Source of the DNA: Planctomycetota bacterium
GTDB taxonomy: Bacteria > Planctomycetota > Planctomycetia > Gemmatales > Gemmataceae
Direction: 5' to 3'
Length of the DNA stretch: 20,485 nt
Assembly (NCBI GenBank): GCA_018970845.1
Contig: JAGWVO010000012.1
Coordinates: 1-20,485 of the forward strand
In this document: one piece after another, positions 7,201-13,017 of the stretch
Position numbering within the stretch: the first letter of the stretch is position 1
Layout of the letters: each line of letters starts with the position of its first letter
Notes under the pieces: generated by a model
Database searches by the model: none
What the model was told of the DNA's origin: nothing
Seen by the model: the letters and a program-made list of their open reading frames with translations, nothing else
Translations under genes and position numbers: made by a program

Positions 7201-9749
7201 GCGGGCTTGAGCGCCTCGCTCTGGGCGTCATCGTGCCGCCTCAATTCGCGCTCGAGGGAAATCTTGACGGTGCTCACCGCCCTGTGCTCCCTCTGGCCGG
7301 CCGACATCAAGTAATTGGCGGACTCCACGGGGAACTGCCTTTGGAACTTCGCGGGGTCCTGTTCGGCGAAACGGCGCCAGCCTTGCACGCCCAGCAGCAG
7401 GTCGATCCCCTTTCGGGCCTGGGGATGGGACTTGGCGAGAAAATCGGCATATTCCAGGTCGGCGGCATGGCGCACCTCCTCTCCAATGAGGAAGTGGGTC
7501 GGCATTGAGCGGGCGCTTTTCTCGTCGGCCAGGACGATGTTCGAGAGGTCGACAACCGACAGCAGGGCGATGGCGGCCTTGGCCTTGCCGGACGAATCCT
7601 TGGCCGAAACCGAGAGGCGCGCCCGGTCTCCCGGCGACAGCGATCCCGAACCGACCCTGGCCACATCGAGGCCGACGGAAAGGGCTCCGCGGGTCGGCAG
7701 CCAAACAAGCCGTTCGGCGACGGGAACCAGTTGCGGTTGTTCCGCGCCGGATTCCATGCGGAAGACGGTGACCCGTCCCACGCCGCCCGCGTCGTCGGCT
7801 GGTTTCAGGTCGGCGCGGTGCTTGCCGGGTTCCAGAACCTTGGAGTCGAGCAGCCTGCCCCGGCAGTAAAGGCCGACGAGGTGGCGCGCCGGACGGACTG
7901 GCGAAATCAATGCCGCGACGGCGTCCCCATGGCTGGCCCCTCCCTCGGCGCGCAACCCGGTTCCCGCGGCGGCTGCCTTGGGAAGCGGGTGCGAGCGACC
8001 GGCCTCGGGCGACAAGATTTCCAGCGAATAGGACTTGCCTTCCGCGGGAGTGAACTCGATCACGCCCAACCCCTGCGCGGTTCCAGGATTTTCCGGGTCA
8101 CTGAAGGTCGTGAACTCGCCGGGAAGCGCCTTGCCGTCCTCCAGCAGGCGCCCGCGGATGTCGGCGGGCTTGCCCAGCGGCGTGCGGGCCGAGAAATAAA
8201 CACGGTTGGCCGATCCGTGAACCAGTTCGCCACCCTCGGGAAAGAACTCGATCGCCACATTCCTCAAGGCCACGGGCACGGGCTTGACGAGCGTCTCGCG
8301 GTTGGCTCCGTCGGTGAAGATCGCCGTCAGGGTCACATCGCCCCGGCGGATCTCGACAGGAAGCCTGGCCCTGATCACACCCTTGCCCGCGGCGTCAAGC
8401 ACCACCGGGATCGACGCGCCGGAATCGTTGCCCTTGGCGTCTACCTGCCTGTCATCAACACGGATGCTGACTTCCACCGTGGTTCCGGCAAGCGGTTCGC
8501 CCGTGGCCGAAGTCCCTTTCAGCATCGCCTCGACCGTGTCTCCCGGGCCATAGCTGCGCCGGCCGAACACCAACTCCTTGGCCAGCCTTTGGGGCTGGTA
8601 TTCCTGCACGAGGAATTTCCTTTCCCGGGGAGCGAATCGCCTTTGGGCGTCTTCCACGCGCAGGGTGTACTCGCCACCCGGCGCGTCGGCCTCCAGGGTC
8701 ACTTCGCCGGTTCCGATGCCGGTCAGGGACACTCCTTGCGGGCCATTGGCCAGGGGGCCGTTCTCGGCGCGGACAAGCCGGCCATCGCCCTGGCCAAGAT
8801 CCACCACGGCGCCGTCCGGACGGACAAGTGTGAAGGAAAGTCCGAGGCGCTCGCCGGCCGGCTTGAGGGTCGCGCGCTCGAGCGTCAACGAACGAAATCG
8901 CACGGTTTCACCGGGAAGATACAGCCGGCGGTCCGTCGCCAGATGCGTCACAAGCGGCGGCAAGCCGACGGGAACCGTCTCGTCGACGGTGATCACCTTG
9001 CGGGTTTGCGGATCTTCCACATCCGCGGTGATCCTGAGCATCGCCTGGCCCGGCCCGTCGAGCACGGCATCAGCGGGCACGACAAGCTCGTGGGCTCCGT
9101 CCGGGGTTTTCCGGGGAGTCAGCGCCACGAACGACTCGGCAGCCCCGGCCTGCCTCAGGCGGGTCGACAACTTCGCCTGGCGGGGAAGCCCGTCGGGTCC
9201 AAGCGTTTCGATCCGATACACCGAAGGAGCGCCCGCGACGATCGACGCGGGGCCGTTGACGACAATGTTGACGGGGGCGGCCGAAGCCTTGGCGAAGAGT
9301 TCCTGACGGACCCGCTCTCCCGTGGCCCGCATGTTTTGCAAGGCGGAAAGGGCTTCCGATTCCTTGGCTCGGGCGGCCTCCAGCGAGGCGCGTTGGCTGG
9401 AGGCGAAGGAATCGGCTGCGCCGATCCTCAGGCCCGAGAATAGGTTGGCCCCGCCAAGGCCGACCGCGACCATCGCGGAGGCGGCCAGGGCATAAACGAG
9501 CGACCTCGGCAGGCGGCGGGTGACGATGCCGGTTGAGATCGCCTTGGCGGGCGGCGGCACGAACGACAGGTCGGGGAACGGCTGCCTGACCGCCGCTTTC
9601 CATGAAGCCTGCCGGCTTCGTTCGGATTCGAGCGCCTTGGCGCAAGCCTGGCATCCCGAAAGGTGGCCGCTGAACGCCTCGGCCTCCGCTCCTTCCAGAA
9701 GGTCATGAATCCACTCGGCCAACCGGCCGCGAACATCTCCACAGTTCAT
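4239..9749 (-). CDS. Anti-sigma zinc-finger / alpha-2-macroglobulin fusion protein
   Basis: This is an 1836-residue fusion. Residues 1-40 form a zinc-finger anti-sigma (ZAS-type) domain with Cys3 and H29-x3-C33-x2-C36. A membrane helix spans about 83-107, followed by a short coiled coil (119-152). Macroglobulin domains follow: an MG2-like part near 265-380 (LATDRRLYLPGETVRF), an MG3-like part near 383-500 and a bait-region-type domain near 683-800. Next is a long insert (about 805-1105) with a second helix pair (about 892-912 and 919-935) and Met/Pro/Arg-rich sequence. The A2M/MG7 domain is at about 1129-1205 (FSETLLWRPATVLG). The thioester domain carries PHGCFEQ (C1344, E1346, Q1347) and a toroid region (GFEWFGAADQQHEALTAYGL). 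A receptor-binding-like C-terminus ends the protein. Its ATG overlaps the sigma-factor stop (ATGA), with GGAGGAGGG upstream. Predicted topology is cytoplasmic N-terminus, extracytoplasmic remainder. Domains are strong; signalling is inferred. Confidence 0.92.
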   Translation of the reverse strand: MNCGDVRGRLAEWIHDLLEGAEAEAFSGHLSGCQACAKALESERSRQASWKAAVRQPFPDLSFVPPPAKAISTGIVTRRLPRSLVYALAASAMVAVGLGGANLFSGLRIGAADSFASSQRASLEAARAKESEALSALQNMRATGERVRQELFAKASAAPVNIVVNGPASIVAGAPSVYRIETLGPDGLPRQAKLSTRLRQAGAAESFVALTPRKTPDGAHELVVPADAVLDGPGQAMLRITADVEDPQTRKVITVDETVPVGLPPLVTHLATDRRLYLPGETVRFRSLTLERATLKPAGERLGLSFTLVRPDGAVVDLGQGDGRLVRAENGPLANGPQGVSLTGIGTGEVTLEADAPGGEYTLRVEDAQRRFAPRERKFLVQEYQPQRLAKELVFGRRSYGPGDTVEAMLKGTSATGEPLAGTTVEVSIRVDDRQVDAKGNDSGASIPVVLDAAGKGVIRARLPVEIRRGDVTLTAIFTDGANRETLVKPVPVALRNVAIEFFPEGGELVHGSANRVYFSARTPLGKPADIRGRLLEDGKALPGEFTTFSDPENPGTAQGLGVIEFTPAEGKSYSLEILSPEAGRSHPLPKAAAAGTGLRAEGGASHGDAVAALISPVRPARHLVGLYCRGRLLDSKVLEPGKHRADLKPADDAGGVGRVTVFRMESGAEQPQLVPVAERLVWLPTRGALSVGLDVARVGSGSLSPGDRARLSVSAKDSSGKAKAAIALLSVVDLSNIVLADEKSARSMPTHFLIGEEVRHAADLEYADFLAKSHPQARKGIDLLLGVQGWRRFAEQDPAKFQRQFPVESANYLMSAGQREHRAVSTVKISLERELRRHDDAQSEALKPASAAVESARAEAEKAADAANSAFQTADAARRFGSLVGFWTRLSVVGGVVGGILYGLVLALSLVPSALGRIAIGGLSVVGLAAWMASHADNPASLADPISQFVRNGGSDPRFAVAKSAMAPDRAPAAMDNELARALPMAMAPAAGVAEPPVMMGAVMDGRPGGGRGRPMAMPMNAMPEMAQRRLGMAQPNTKAAERAKQADGARANDQAPERRAALRKNIKGERRPGMADRAPMAGMPAMGGIAMERDARELFDPVRVPDRPMLVREYSHARVRGSDGARSDFSETLLWRPATVLGEGGATAEFDLCDSVTRFQAVAMVHTADGELAQAVTTFESRLPLSLSVKVPFEVTASDVVKGVVSVEGRPGTATVALDTSAITGAVGDGAPSADLALSQSGRGRRVLSLRPGLLDQEIGFAIGATGGGFTDSVRGKIRIVPEGFPVEGALSDRLAGALERTLRLPKEWVPGSLRLEVDAYPSTLGELAKGLDGMLREPHGCFEQTSSSNYPNTMILGFIKASGRSNPELEAKTRELLSRGYSRLVGFECMDTKAGRKRGFEWFGAADQQHEALTAYGLMQFSDMKAVGLEAVDGELITRTREFLISRRDGQGGYIRNARSLDQFGGAPQATTNAYITWALSETGPCSEISAEINAVKDAASGSADMYLKALAACCLANAGRQEEAEAMAKSIAEAQNAEGMVAGGKASVTRSMGQSLDIETTALSAIALMKLPNRGPLAVAARKATDWIGRQKDGLGSYGATQSTVLALKALAQQASLSKGDIKAGEVKLVVGDKTFAKAFPAGAVDTVSLAIPDAERVFKPGDNRVRFEITGGSEMPASLTWRYHTLVPPSSPKSLVDMRAKLDREVVNEGESVRLEVSVANKSDAGQGMAIAVVGLPAGLSVPADAKQMTELCRVPVDGSRARLSQWEVRGRDLVLYWRDMAPKEVFNLSLDLEARVPGVYRGPAGRAYLYYTPEHRTWIEPVRVTINPAP

Positions 9750-10336
9750 GATCCCTCCTCCGTCGTCCGACCGGCTTCACCGGGTTCCCCGAGCCAGTCC
9801 TTGAGTTTTTGCAGCGCCGAACGCATCTGGGTCTTCACCGTGCCAACGGGACGGCCCGTCGCATCGGCGATTTCCTCGTAGGTGAGTTCTCCGTTCTGCC
9901 GCAGAAGAAACACCTCGCGTTCCTCCGTCCTCAGGAGAGTGACAGCGTCACGCACCCTGCGCCTTTCCTCTTCCTGCTGGGCAAGGTCGGCGCCGCCAGC
10001 GCCAGACATGGGTGGTTCCTGCTCGGGCATTGCCCGCGACTTGCGCCGCCACGCGCTGCGCTTGAGGTCGCGAGCCGCGTTGAGCGAAACCCGGTAGATC
10101 CATGCCTTGAGGTTGCTGACCCGGCCACATTCGTCCCGATTCCTCCAACATTTGAGGAAAGCCTCCTGCGCGATATCCATGGCGTCCTCCCTGTTCCGCA
10201 GGAAAAACGCCAAGGTGCTTGTCAATTCATCGCGCATGCCCTCGAATGCCGCGACCAATAAGTCATCGGCAATAGGTGCCGGAGCCTGCTCCGGAAGCGG
10301 GCCGCTCAACCGACCTTGGGCACCACCGACGCTCAT
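9746..10336 (-). CDS. ECF-type RNA polymerase sigma factor
   Basis: This is a group 4 (extracytoplasmic function) sigma factor of about 196 residues. It has region 2 (LAFFLRNREDAMDIAQEAF, then LKAWIYRVSLNAARDLKR) and region 4 with its helix-turn-helix (LRTEEREVFLLRQNGELTYEEIADATGRPVGTVKTQMRSA, quoted here in outline). The regions are separated by a Pro/Gly/Ala-rich linker and there is no region 1.1 or 3. The chosen start is the ATG at 10336 (MSVGGAQG) with GGGAGA about 4 bases upstream. A GTG at 10405 in the same frame adds 23 residues but lacks an RBS. The stop codon overlaps the next start by 4 bases, so the zinc-finger/macroglobulin fusion is very probably its co-translated anti-sigma partner. 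It is divergent from the small region-1.1-like gene. Its target promoters cannot be read from this window. Confidence 0.94.
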   Translation of the reverse strand: MSVGGAQGRLSGPLPEQAPAPIADDLLVAAFEGMRDELTSTLAFFLRNREDAMDIAQEAFLKCWRNRDECGRVSNLKAWIYRVSLNAARDLKRSAWRRKSRAMPEQEPPMSGAGGADLAQQEEERRRVRDAVTLLRTEEREVFLLRQNGELTYEEIADATGRPVGTVKTQMRSALQKLKDWLGEPGEAGRTTEEGS

Positions 10337-10387
10337 GGTCTCTCCCGGATAAGACGGGGACGGGGGCGAAATCGTTTGGAAGGGTCC

Positions 10388-10415
10388 TTGGCCAACCTCA
10401 TCCACAGCCTATACT
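10388..10415 (+). promoter_or_regulatory. Sigma-70-like promoter for the region-1.1-like gene
   Basis: TTGGCC (10388-10393) and TATACT (10410-10415) are separated by 16 bases, matching the housekeeping consensus at 4/6 and 5/6. Transcription would start near 10421-10423, leaving a leader of about 46 bases before the ATG at 10469. The -10 lies inside a small palindrome ATAC-T-GTAT (10411-10419), a possible operator. The ECF sigma gene diverges from here, so the two promoters would share this short region. Confidence 0.5.
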
Positions 10416-10468
10416 GTATGGAATTGGTTCAATCGACTCCCCGGACGCTCAAGGCACAGGAGGCCGCC

Positions 10469-10651
10469 ATGCGCCTGGTAGACGCAGCCCTGAAAAGTCT
10501 TCTCGAAAAAGGAAAGTCAACCGGATCGGTGACATTCGGCGATGTCCATGAGGCCCTTGTTGAAAACGAGGCCGACCCGACCCAACTCGACACGCTCATC
10601 TCGGCCTTGGAAGATGCTGGCATCGCCGTGATTGACGAGAATGATGAGTGA
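10469..10651 (+). CDS. Stand-alone sigma-70 region 1.1-like small acidic protein
   Basis: The 60-residue product (starts MRLVDAALKSLLEKGKSTGS) aligns along nearly all its length with region 1.1 of primary sigma factors. The E. coli RpoD pattern is a leading helix, GKEQGYLTYAEVN, an acidic loop, QIEDII and GIQV. Here this reads GKSTGSVTFGDVHEAL, DPTQLDTLISAL and DAGIAVIDENDE. In RpoD this domain is an acidic DNA mimic that occupies the polymerase cleft until promoter opening. Here no other sigma region follows. The ATG at 10469 is chosen because AGGAGG lies at 10458-10463, five bases upstream. In-frame ATGs at 10418 and 10316 have no good RBS and would overlap the promoter. It lies between the divergent ECF sigma gene and the chaperonin operon. 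The homology is a strong reading by eye; the function (polymerase or sigma modulator) is inferred. Confidence 0.8.
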   Translation: MRLVDAALKSLLEKGKSTGSVTFGDVHEALVENEADPTQLDTLISALEDAGIAVIDENDE

Positions 10652-10668
10652 TTCCTTCCGTTCCTTCC
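10652..10668. repeat. Two TTCCTTCC direct repeats
   Basis: TTCCTTCC occurs at 10652-10659 and again at 10661-10668, one base apart, directly after the stop of the region-1.1-like gene. This is a pyrimidine-rich tract of unknown role and could be a low-complexity accident. Confidence 0.4.
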
Positions 10669-10669
10669 A

Positions 10670-10697
10670 TGCCAAAAACTCAGGGTGCCAAAAACTC
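10670..10697. repeat. Tandem 12-bp direct repeat upstream of the chaperonin promoter
   Basis: TGCCAAAAACTC is present twice, exactly, at 10670-10681 and 10686-10697, with a 16-bp period. It lies about 110-140 bases upstream of the candidate sigma-54 promoter, the distance range at which enhancer-binding proteins usually bind. The repeats are certain; activator binding is inference. Confidence 0.55.
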
Positions 10698-10808
10698 CAA
10701 CCCGCCTTCGAATGGCCCCTGCCAATCTGACAGCCTCCGCCAACATCATTCATGCTCTGATCTTCGCAAACCTTGGCTTTGATTGACTTTCCCGCAACAG
10801 GCCTCTCA

Positions 10809-10825
10809 CTGGCACAATCATTGCA
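10809..10825 (+). promoter_or_regulatory. Sigma-54 (-24/-12) promoter for the chaperonin operon
   Basis: CTGGCACAATCATTGCA matches the sigma-54 consensus YTGGCAC-N5-TTGCW at every conserved base. GG (10811-10812) and GC (10823-10824) have the required ten bases between them. Transcription would start near 10836, about 60 bases before groEL1. No CIRCE inverted repeat or sigma-32-like element was found in the 246-base gap. Because the match falls exactly in the only intergenic region upstream of groEL1, a chance hit is unlikely, but no transcript data are available. Confidence 0.72.
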
Positions 10826-10836
10826 TTGTTCGAGTC

Positions 10837-10846
10837 ACCAATTGGT
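10837..10846. promoter_or_regulatory. ACCAATTGGT palindrome near the predicted transcription start
   Basis: This perfect 10-bp palindrome lies immediately downstream of the predicted sigma-54 start site. An operator at this position could block promoter escape. The overlapping 8-mer AATTGGTT (10840-10847) recurs at 10422-10429, near the predicted start of the region-1.1-like gene. It is short, so its significance is uncertain. Confidence 0.35.
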
Positions 10847-10897
10847 TTGGCTAGTTCTCGCCATTATCGGCTCGGGTTAGATGTGAAGGAGTGAGGA

Positions 10898-12595
10898 ATG
10901 GGTGCAAAGCAACTGGTTTACAGCGATGACGCAAGGCAGAAGTTGCTGAGCGGCGCCAGCAAGCTGGCACGTGCCGTTCGCGCGACGCTCGGCCCCCGCG
11001 GCCGCAATGCGATTCTCGACAAGGGTTGGGGAAGCCCCAATGTCACCAAGGACGGCGTTTCCGTCGCCGAGGACATCGAACTGCAGGATCCTTACGAAAA
11101 CATGGGCGCCCAGCTCATCAAGGAAGCCGCCAGCAAGACAAGCGATGTGGCGGGTGACGGAACAACGACGGCCACGGTTCTGGCCGAGGCGATTTTCCGC
11201 GAAGGCCTCAAGCTAATCGCGGCCGGTCATGATCCGATGGCCCTTTCCAGGGGCATCCACAAGGGCGTGTCCAAGGTTGTCGAGTCGCTTCACAAGCTCG
11301 CCGAGAAAATCGACTCGAAGGACAAGTCCGTGATCGCCGAGGTCGCGACCATCGCCTCGAACAACAACCGCGAAATTGGCAAGAAGCTGGCCGAGGCCAT
11401 GGATCGCGTCGGCGCGAGCAATGGCGTCATCACGATCGAGGAAGGCAAGACGGCCGACACGGAGGTCGTGGTTGTCCAGGGCATGCAGTTCGACCGGGGC
11501 TACATCTCCCCGAATTTCGTGACGAATGAAAAGGAAGTCATCTGCGAGCTTGAGAACCCCTACATTCTCATCCACGAGGAAAAGATTTCCAACGCCAAGG
11601 ACCTTGTGCCGCTGCTCGAACAGATCAGCAAGGCCAAGGCCCCGCTCCTGATCATCGCCGAGGATATCGAGGGCGAGGCTCTGGCCACGCTTGTCCTCAA
11701 CAAGCTCAAGGGAGTGGTGTCGGTTTGCGCCGTCAAGGCTCCCGGCTACGGCGATCGCCGCAAGGCCATGCTCGAGGACTTGGCTGTCCTCACGAAGGGC
11801 CAGGCGATCTTCAAGGATCTTGGCATCAACCTGTCCAATATCAAGCTCGCCCAGTTGGGTCGCGCCAAGAAGGTCAAGATCGACTCGGAAAACACCACGG
11901 TGACCGAGGGCGCCGGTGAGAAAAAGGCCATTGAAGGCCGCTGCGAACTCATCCGCAAGGAGATCGGCAAGACCGACAGCGATTACGACCGCGAAAAGCT
12001 TCAGGAGAGGTTGGCCAAGCTGGCCGGAGGCGTGGCCCAAGTGAAGGTCGGCGCCGCCACGGAAACCGAAATGAAGGAACGCAAGGCGCTTTACGAGGAC
12101 GCGCTGCACGCGACCCGCGCGGCGATCGCCGAGGGCATTGTTCCCGGCGGTGGCGTGGCCCTTTTGCATGCCCGCAAGGTTCTCGACAAGACCGAATTCC
12201 CAGAAGCCGAGGCTCCCGCGGCGCGCCTCCTCCACAAGGTGCTGGAGATGCCCTGCAGGATGATCGCGGAAAACGCCGGCCTTGACGGGTCGGTTGTCGT
12301 CAACAACATCCTCAGGCACAAGGAAAAGACCATCGGCTTCGACGCCGACACGGGCAAGTATCACGACCTTCGCGCCGCCGGCGTGATCGACCCTGTCAAG
12401 GTCACCCGAAGCGCCCTTGAAAACGCCTCTTCGGTGGCCTCGCTGCTGCTCACCACCGAGTCGATCATCGCGGACATTCCGGAAAAGAAGAAACCAGGCG
12501 GAGACCACCATCACCACGACCACGATCATGGCGGCGGCGGCATGGGTGGAATGGGAGGCATGGGCGGGATGGGAGGCATGGGCGGGATGATGTAA
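10898..12595 (+). CDS. groL: Chaperonin GroEL (paralog 1, His-rich and GGM tail)
   Basis: This is a 565-residue group I chaperonin subunit that forms the ATP-driven folding ring with GroES. Visible motifs are TLGPRGRNAIL (about 30-40), the ATP-site SDVAGDGTTTAT (D87 region) and the C-terminal equatorial motif EGIVPGGGVALL with the preceding DALHATRAA. The start ATG has AAGGAG at 10886-10891. The tail is unusual: a Lys/Pro linker, then DHHHHDHDH (about 536-544), followed by GGM repeats. GGM tails are normal for housekeeping GroEL, while His-rich tails are typical of some paralogs such as mycobacterial GroEL1; here both are combined. KGWGSPNVTKDGVSVAEDI differs clearly from the more canonical KSFGGPTVTKDGVTVSKEI of the second copy. 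It leads a groEL-groES-groEL unit behind a sigma-54-type promoter. Chaperonin identity is certain; specialisation is inferred. Confidence 0.97.
   Translation: MGAKQLVYSDDARQKLLSGASKLARAVRATLGPRGRNAILDKGWGSPNVTKDGVSVAEDIELQDPYENMGAQLIKEAASKTSDVAGDGTTTATVLAEAIFREGLKLIAAGHDPMALSRGIHKGVSKVVESLHKLAEKIDSKDKSVIAEVATIASNNNREIGKKLAEAMDRVGASNGVITIEEGKTADTEVVVVQGMQFDRGYISPNFVTNEKEVICELENPYILIHEEKISNAKDLVPLLEQISKAKAPLLIIAEDIEGEALATLVLNKLKGVVSVCAVKAPGYGDRRKAMLEDLAVLTKGQAIFKDLGINLSNIKLAQLGRAKKVKIDSENTTVTEGAGEKKAIEGRCELIRKEIGKTDSDYDREKLQERLAKLAGGVAQVKVGAATETEMKERKALYEDALHATRAAIAEGIVPGGGVALLHARKVLDKTEFPEAEAPAARLLHKVLEMPCRMIAENAGLDGSVVVNNILRHKEKTIGFDADTGKYHDLRAAGVIDPVKVTRSALENASSVASLLLTTESIIADIPEKKKPGGDHHHHDHDHGGGGMGGMGGMGGMGGMGGMM
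12542..12586 (+). repeat. Tandem repeats encoding the GGM tail of GroEL1
   Basis: ATGGGAGGCATGGGCGGG is repeated exactly at 12551-12568 and 12569-12586, preceded by a 9-base variant ATGGGTGGA at 12542. It encodes Met-Gly-Gly units at the GroEL1 C-terminus. The exact identity of the 18-mers suggests recent slippage or duplication, so tail length may vary between strains. Confidence 0.85.
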
Positions 12596-12665
12596 ATCCC
12601 ACCAAAATCACCAGCACCAACAATTCATTCAGGACATCCAAGGATTACATTGAGGAGATTGGACC

Positions 12666-12977
12666 ATGGCTAAGGACAAGGACAGCGTTTCGATCCGCCC
12701 CCTCGAGGACCGCGTGGTGGTTTCGCCACTCGAAGCCGAGGAAAAGACCTCGGGCGGCATCTTCATTCCCGAAGCGGCCAAGGAGAAGCCCCAGCGCGGC
12801 AAGGTTCTCGCCGTCGGCCCGGGCAAGCGGACCGATTCCGGCGAGTTGATTCCCCTGACTGTCGCTGTTGGCGATGTCGTGGTTTACGGCCGTTACAGCG
12901 GCAACGATGTCAAGGTCGGTGACAACGAGGTCAAGATCCTCCGCGAAGGCGACATTCTCGCCCGCCTGACCAAGTGA
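12666..12977 (+). CDS. groS: Co-chaperonin GroES
   Basis: This 103-residue co-chaperonin is the heptameric lid of the GroEL chamber. It shows the family landmarks: RPLEDRVVVSPLEAEEKTSGGIF near 11-33 with the mobile loop around EEKTSGGIFIP, then RGKVLAVGPGK, a Val-rich VGDVVVYGRYSG and a terminal ILREGDILARL. The ATG has GAGGAG at 12652-12657. It is placed between two groEL genes, 70 bases after the first and 40 before the second, with no terminator in either gap. It most likely serves both paralogs from a single transcript. The N-terminal MAKDKDSVS extension is short and polar. Confidence 0.97.
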   Translation: MAKDKDSVSIRPLEDRVVVSPLEAEEKTSGGIFIPEAAKEKPQRGKVLAVGPGKRTDSGELIPLTVAVGDVVVYGRYSGNDVKVGDNEVKILREGDILARLTK

Positions 12978-13017
12978 ATTTTCCGGAACACCAACACCGC
13001 ATAAAGGAGTTAATTCC

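Noticed and set aside
7731..9443. 570-residue plus-strand frame antisense to the macroglobulin gene
   Set aside because: Low-complexity Arg/Gly/His-rich composition typical of shadow frames, no start signal, opposite to a gene with clear domains.
10316..10468. Longer N-terminus for the region-1.1-like protein (starts at 10316 or 10418)
   Set aside because: No RBS for those starts, similarity begins only after 10469, and the extra part would overlap the predicted promoter.
10652..10897. CIRCE/HrcA operator or sigma-32-type promoter before groEL1
   Set aside because: No TTAGCACTC-N9-GAGTGCTAA or heat-shock -35/-10 pair is present; the sigma-54-type site is the better explanation.
11213..12529. 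438-residue minus-strand frame opposite groEL1
   Set aside because: Known type of chaperonin antisense shadow; the plus strand encodes a clear GroEL.
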